From positions 1 through 64,000 of the forward strand of contig JAYRYA010000002.1 in NCBI GenBank assembly GCA_041917255.1: 64,000 nucleotides of DNA, in the 5' to 3' direction. Positions 60,315-64,000 of the stretch are shown here, in pieces. The notes under the pieces are model-generated. The model made no database searches. It had not been told where the DNA came from and saw only the letters and a program-made list of their open reading frames with translations. Source of the stretch: Zoogloea sp041917255 (GTDB lineage Bacteria > Pseudomonadota > Gammaproteobacteria > Burkholderiales > Rhodocyclaceae). Position 1 is the stretch's first letter, and each line of letters begins with the position of its first letter. The position numbers and the translations under genes are program-made.

Positions 60315-60740
60315 TCAGGGTAGGCGCAGGAGTACGCGCATCCCGCTGGTGATGTCCGTGCGTTCGAGGTAGCCGATGAGGTTGGGTGTCTCAGCGAGCC
60401 ATATCCGGGCTTCGCCGACGTTATCGGCTTCGAGGGGGGGCGTGGTCCGGCCGTTGAACACCAGCCGGGAACGGTAGGCCACGATCTGAGCAGGGTTCTT
60501 GTTGGTGAGCTTGAGGTAGAAATCGTCGCGGGTGGCACCGTTGGGTAGATCGACCAGCTTGACGGGCGTGCCGTCGGAGAGCGTGGTGGCTCGTCCGAGA
60601 TAGAGCTTCTCGGCCTGTTCGCGGCTGAGTTCAATCGCACCGCTGCGTTGGCTCGTGACGATGACGATCTCGGCCCGCGCTGCTGCGGGCAACAGCGTTA
60701 CGGCGAAGGTGAGGAGTCGGATCAAGCGCAGGGGGAGCAT
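60315..60740 (-). CDS. short PstS-like phosphate-binding domain protein
   Basis: 141 residues. A signal peptide (LIRLLTFAVTLLPAAARA) precedes a single lobe resembling part of a PstS-type solute-binding protein: YLGRATTLSDGTPVKLVDL, the R-DDFY segment, a VFNGRTTPP turn, and NLIGYLERT. At about a third of full PstS length it has only one lobe, so it may not bind phosphate like PstS. It ends a unit with the porin-like and GGDEF/EAL genes, suggesting a sensory or accessory role. Confidence 0.75.
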   Translation of the reverse strand: MLPLRLIRLLTFAVTLLPAAARAEIVIVTSQRSGAIELSREQAEKLYLGRATTLSDGTPVKLVDLPNGATRDDFYLKLTNKNPAQIVAYRSRLVFNGRTTPPLEADNVGEARIWLAETPNLIGYLERTDITSGMRVLLRLP

Positions 60741-60753
60741 GGTCTGACTGCCT

Positions 60754-61995
60754 TCAGAAAACGAAGTCTACCGAAAAGCTCAGGACATGGACTGGAGAGG
60801 TCGGCCGGAGGTAATCCGCCAGGCTGTCCGAGGGGAACAGACCGCGGCTTTGCTGCGCCGGCGTGATGCGTTCGATCTGACCCTTGAGCGCGATGCTGCG
60901 GGCCACGTCCCAGCGGGTGCCGAAGGCAAGGGTGTGCTGGGCAGTGTTGCGAGAGTTGTTGTAGATGCCGACCCGCGGTGCAAGGATGGCTGGGACGGGG
61001 GTATGAAAGGCGGGCGTATCCTCGCTCTGGTTGGCGTAGGTGATATAGGGCGTGAAGGCGTCGATGCGGTGCCCGACAGTGATGTACCAGCCGTGGGCGG
61101 TGGAGATGTATCGATCGACCTTGCGCTTGGCGAACTCGGCGATGGTGATCCAGTTGTTCTTTTCCCATTGGAAGCCGGCAGAGAAGAACTCGGCGCTGGC
61201 ATGGGTACCGGAGAGCTCGTCGGCGGCGTTGGCTTCGCCCGCGGCAATGAGTTGTCGGCGCAGTGAGTCGTGGCCCCCGTCGGTCCAGTTGAGGTGCAGA
61301 TCGGTGCGGGTGTAGCCAGCCTGGACGCTGAAGCCGGTGCTGGCCAGGCCAACGCGCAAGGCGCGGGCGTTGCGCAGGCGGCCGTATGCCGAGCGAGTGA
61401 GTACGGCGCTTTGTCCGACGAGCCCCTGTATCTCGAGGTCCATCTGGCCCAGTGGCGCCCGGTAGATCGCATCGACACCGTCGAGATCGGCAAAGGGGTT
61501 GAGACTATAGACCTCGGCCGGCGGGCGGAGCCAGGGGGTGGCGTAATTCACGTTCAGGGAGTCGGAGAACATGAAGAAGGGTGTGGTCGTGCGGCCAGCC
61601 CGTAGGGAAAGGGTCGGCGTGGGGCGGTAGTGCATGTAGGCCCACGTGATGTGGGGCGTGTAGTCGTAGCCGGCCGCCTGGCGGGAGACGGCCTGCACGG
61701 TGAGATCGAAGTTGTCGGACAGGCGGGCCGTACCCTGCACGCCCAGGACGCTGTCTGTGGAGGGGTCGAAATTCTGGCCCGGCATGGTGCTGGGCTGGGT
61801 GCTGCTGCTGTGGAAGCGGTAGTTGTCCTTGTCGCTGCGGGTGAGCCCGAAAGTGCCGAAGCCCGACAGGGCGAAGCGCGGGGGCTCGTCGGAGGCGGCC
61901 ACGCTGCCGGCAAGACTGAAGAGGATGGCCGCCAGATGAGGCCCGAGGTTCCGGCGGCGGAGCGGTAGGGTTGGCGTATTCCGGAAGTGGTCCAT
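60754..61995 (-). CDS. outer membrane porin-like protein
   Basis: 413 residues from the Met of MDHFRNTPTLPLRRR. A signal segment (HLAAILFSLAGSVAA) leads to RFALSGFGTFGLTRSD, the first strand of a porin-type barrel; strand-turn patterns such as LSLRAGRTTTPFFMFSDS and a C-terminal VLSFSVDFVF ending in Phe support an outer-membrane barrel. The specificity is unknown; such genes often sit beside PstS-like proteins. It starts one base after the stop of the GGDEF/EAL gene and ends 13 bases before the PstS-like gene. Confidence 0.82.
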   Translation of the reverse strand: MDHFRNTPTLPLRRRNLGPHLAAILFSLAGSVAASDEPPRFALSGFGTFGLTRSDKDNYRFHSSSTQPSTMPGQNFDPSTDSVLGVQGTARLSDNFDLTVQAVSRQAAGYDYTPHITWAYMHYRPTPTLSLRAGRTTTPFFMFSDSLNVNYATPWLRPPAEVYSLNPFADLDGVDAIYRAPLGQMDLEIQGLVGQSAVLTRSAYGRLRNARALRVGLASTGFSVQAGYTRTDLHLNWTDGGHDSLRRQLIAAGEANAADELSGTHASAEFFSAGFQWEKNNWITIAEFAKRKVDRYISTAHGWYITVGHRIDAFTPYITYANQSEDTPAFHTPVPAILAPRVGIYNNSRNTAQHTLAFGTRWDVARSIALKGQIERITPAQQSRGLFPSDSLADYLRPTSPVHVLSFSVDFVF

Positions 61996-61996
61996 C

Positions 61997-64000
61997 CTAG
62001 ACTCCGGTGGAAATGCGTTGAGTGTCGAGCCAGCGGGCGGCCTGGTCTTCGGGCTCGGCCGGGGCGAAGAGATAGCCCTGACCGTAGTCGCAGGCGAGTT
62101 CGCTGAGGATGTCGGCCTGGGCCTGGGTTTCGATGCACTCGGCAACCACCTGCATGCCCAGTTCGTGGGCGAGGTGGATGGTGGCCCCGACAATCGCGCG
62201 AAGGCGGGTGTCGTGCTCGATCTCGCGGATGAAGGAGCCGTCGAGCTTGATGGTGTCGCAGGGGATCGAGTGCAGGTAGCTGAGGGATGAGTAGCCGGTG
62301 CCGAAATCGTCGATGAGGATCTTGAGGCCTTTGGCGCGCAGTTTGCCGAGCTGGCTGATGGCGAGCTCCTTGCGGGTGACGAGGGTGCTCTCGGTGACTT
62401 CGAGCTTGAGGGTGCTGGGCGGCAGGCCGTGCCGTTCGATGCAGGCGACGACCTGATCGGCGAGGTCCACCTGCATGAGCTGCCTTGCCGAGAGGTTGAC
62501 GCTGATGGACAGGTTTTGGTTGGCCAGGCCGCGCTCGCGCCAGGACTTGAGGCGGGCGCAGCTCTGATCGAGCATCTGCATGCCGAGCTCGTGCACCAGA
62601 TCGAGGGATTCGGCGACCGGGATGAAGACATCCGGGCCGATGCGCCGGGCGCTGGCCTGGGGCCAGCGGACCAGTGCTTCGAAGCCATTGGCCTGGCGGG
62701 TCTTGAGATCGACGATGGGCTGGAAGTAGGCGATCAGCTGGTGGTTGTGCAGGGCTGCCCGGAGCTGGGACTCGAGCTGCAGATCGCGCATGACTTGCTG
62801 ATGCATGGCGGACTGGAACACGGTGATGGTGTTGTCGGCACTGCGCCGGGAGCGCTGCATGGCGTTGTCGGCGTCGCGCATGAGGTCTTCGGCGTTCTGG
62901 AAGCCGCCGCTGCCCAGTGCGACGCCGATGCGTGTCTTCGGGTAAAGCACGTGGCCGTTGAGCTCGGCGCTCTCGGCAAGATGGGTCTGCAGGTTTTCGG
63001 AAAAGCGGATGGCCTCGCTGGCGTCGGCGATGTCGTTGAGGAGCACCGCGAACTGGTCGCCGCCAACCCGGCCGACCACGTCGCCGGGGCGGGCGAGGGC
63101 GCGGATGCGGGCAGCGACGAGGCGCAGGAGGTCATCGCCGGCGGAGTAGCCGAGACTGTCGTTCACCACGTGAAAACGTTCGATGTTGATGTGCAGCACC
63201 GCGAACAGGCTACCGGTGACCCGGTCGGCGTGGCGCAGGGTGTTCTGCAGGTGCTCGGCGAAAAGCGCCCGGTTGGCGAGGCCGGTGAGGCCATCGTGGA
63301 GGGCGTCGTAGAGCAGTTGGTCTTCAACGCGCTTGCGCAGGTGGATGTCGCTGATCGAGCCGGCCATCCGCACGGCGCGGCCGGTCTGGGGGTCATGGAC
63401 GGCCATGCCGCAGGTGAGGATCCAGCGGTAGCTGCCATCGGCGTGAAGAATGCGGTGTTCGATGGTGAGCTGGGTGGATTCGCGCTTGAGGTGGGCGATC
63501 ATGCGCAGGCGGAAGGCTTCCCGGTCTTCCGGGTGAAGGCGGGCGTAGAGGGCGTGACTGTCGTTCAGCACGGCGCTGGGCGGGATGCCGAGGATTTCGG
63601 CGAAACGCGGGGCGAAGTAGGTCTTGTCGCCCGCGATGTCCCAGTCCCACAGTCCGTCGTTGGCGGCGCGGGTGGCCAAGGCGTAGCGCTCTTCGCTGTT
63701 GGCGAGCTGGCGGGCGGTGGCTTCGAGTTCAAGAATCCGCGACTGCAGGGCGCTGGCCATGCGGTTGAAGTGCTGGCAGAGCTGGGCGAGTTCGTCCTTG
63801 CCTTGTTCGGGCAGACGGTGGGCGAGCTGGCCGGCGGCGATGGCCTGACTGCCGCGCAGCAGGCGACCCAGGTTGCGGGTCATCAGGTAGCCCACGGCGC
63901 CGAGCAGCAGCAGGGTGAGGAGGACCTCGGCGCTGGCGATGGCGATGCCCTGGCTGAGGATTTGACGCTTGGCGAGGGTAAGTGCCGAGACGGACACCCC
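61997..64000 (-). CDS. GGDEF/EAL signalling protein with HAMP and PAS domains (5' partial)
   Basis: 666 residues or more; the gene runs off the window at 64000. In order: a transmembrane segment (LLTLLLLGAVGYLM), HAMP, PAS, a GGDEF domain whose signature reads GGDQF, and an EAL domain with intact FEALVRW, NLSARQL, LEVTEST and DDFGTGYSSLSYL. The cyclase signature is degenerate, so the protein is more likely a c-di-GMP phosphodiesterase, with the GGDQF domain regulatory (inference). Its N-terminus probably holds a periplasmic sensor. Cotranscription with the porin-like and PstS-like genes suggests a shared signal. Confidence 0.93.
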   Translation of the reverse strand, partial: GVSVSALTLAKRQILSQGIAIASAEVLLTLLLLGAVGYLMTRNLGRLLRGSQAIAAGQLAHRLPEQGKDELAQLCQHFNRMASALQSRILELEATARQLANSEERYALATRAANDGLWDWDIAGDKTYFAPRFAEILGIPPSAVLNDSHALYARLHPEDREAFRLRMIAHLKRESTQLTIEHRILHADGSYRWILTCGMAVHDPQTGRAVRMAGSISDIHLRKRVEDQLLYDALHDGLTGLANRALFAEHLQNTLRHADRVTGSLFAVLHINIERFHVVNDSLGYSAGDDLLRLVAARIRALARPGDVVGRVGGDQFAVLLNDIADASEAIRFSENLQTHLAESAELNGHVLYPKTRIGVALGSGGFQNAEDLMRDADNAMQRSRRSADNTITVFQSAMHQQVMRDLQLESQLRAALHNHQLIAYFQPIVDLKTRQANGFEALVRWPQASARRIGPDVFIPVAESLDLVHELGMQMLDQSCARLKSWRERGLANQNLSISVNLSARQLMQVDLADQVVACIERHGLPPSTLKLEVTESTLVTRKELAISQLGKLRAKGLKILIDDFGTGYSSLSYLHSIPCDTIKLDGSFIREIEHDTRLRAIVGATIHLAHELGMQVVAECIETQAQADILSELACDYGQGYLFAPAEPEDQAARWLDTQRISTGV

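Overview
The window is high-GC chromosomal DNA of a Gram-negative betaproteobacterium. Rhodocyclales (Zoogloea/Thauera/Azoarcus relatives) is my best guess, inferred from gene content and order (ffs-dnaX-ybaB-recR, petABC-sspAB, rplU-rpmA-obg-proB, a Neisserial-type porin, DadA, TamA); no rRNA or tRNA is present to confirm it. Long antisense open frames are common because of the codon bias and were discarded.

Region 1 (1-27669, all + strand) is a surface-protein and secretion island and the most unusual part. It starts inside a giant repeat protein (2601 visible residues, N-terminus outside the window) with 438-bp tandem repeats, RTX-like motifs, VCBS/cadherin-like domains and an Arg-rich C-terminal tail. 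A DUF3467-type small protein and a strong terminator follow. Then comes a close-packed set: a GAF-HlyD fusion, a PqqD-like/M50 peptidase/HlyD fusion, a shortened SecA-like ATPase, a periplasmic HlyD-type adaptor, a TpsB transporter with an extra POTRA-like domain, a 3152-residue TpsA exoprotein, and a lytic transglycosylase. I read this as a candidate dedicated export system for giant surface proteins that combines a second SecA, S2P/HlyD fusions and two-partner secretion. No ABC exporter or TolC is visible.

Region 2 (27738-36278) holds envelope sensing and quality control: a Cache-HAMP-PAS hybrid histidine kinase, acyl-carrier-protein phosphodiesterase, Lrp, a Spy/CpxP-like chaperone, a BepA-like M48 protease, and divergently a CpxR/CpxA-like two-component system. 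Direct repeats matching the CpxR box (GTAAA-N5-GTAAA) lie in the bepA/cpxR intergenic space and upstream of spy, so the local circuit can be read from sequence.

Region 3 (36320-53934) is mostly core: 4.5S RNA, dnaX-ybaB-recR, a CoA-transferase, galE, a DUF2237 protein, PBP4-type dacB, the cytochrome bc1 genes petABC, sspA-sspB, bacteriohemerythrin, a DUF1992 protein, a PilZ/YcgR-like protein, dadA, fbp, and tamA without an adjacent tamB.

Region 4 (54086-64000) carries a small cytochrome c, a major porin, then on the minus strand proB-obg-rpmA-rplU behind a clear sigma70 promoter, a membrane-anchored Pro/Ala-rich protein with a Cds6/NTF2-like C-terminus, and a unit of a degenerate-GGDEF/EAL protein (cut by the window end), an outer-membrane porin-like protein and a short PstS-like protein.
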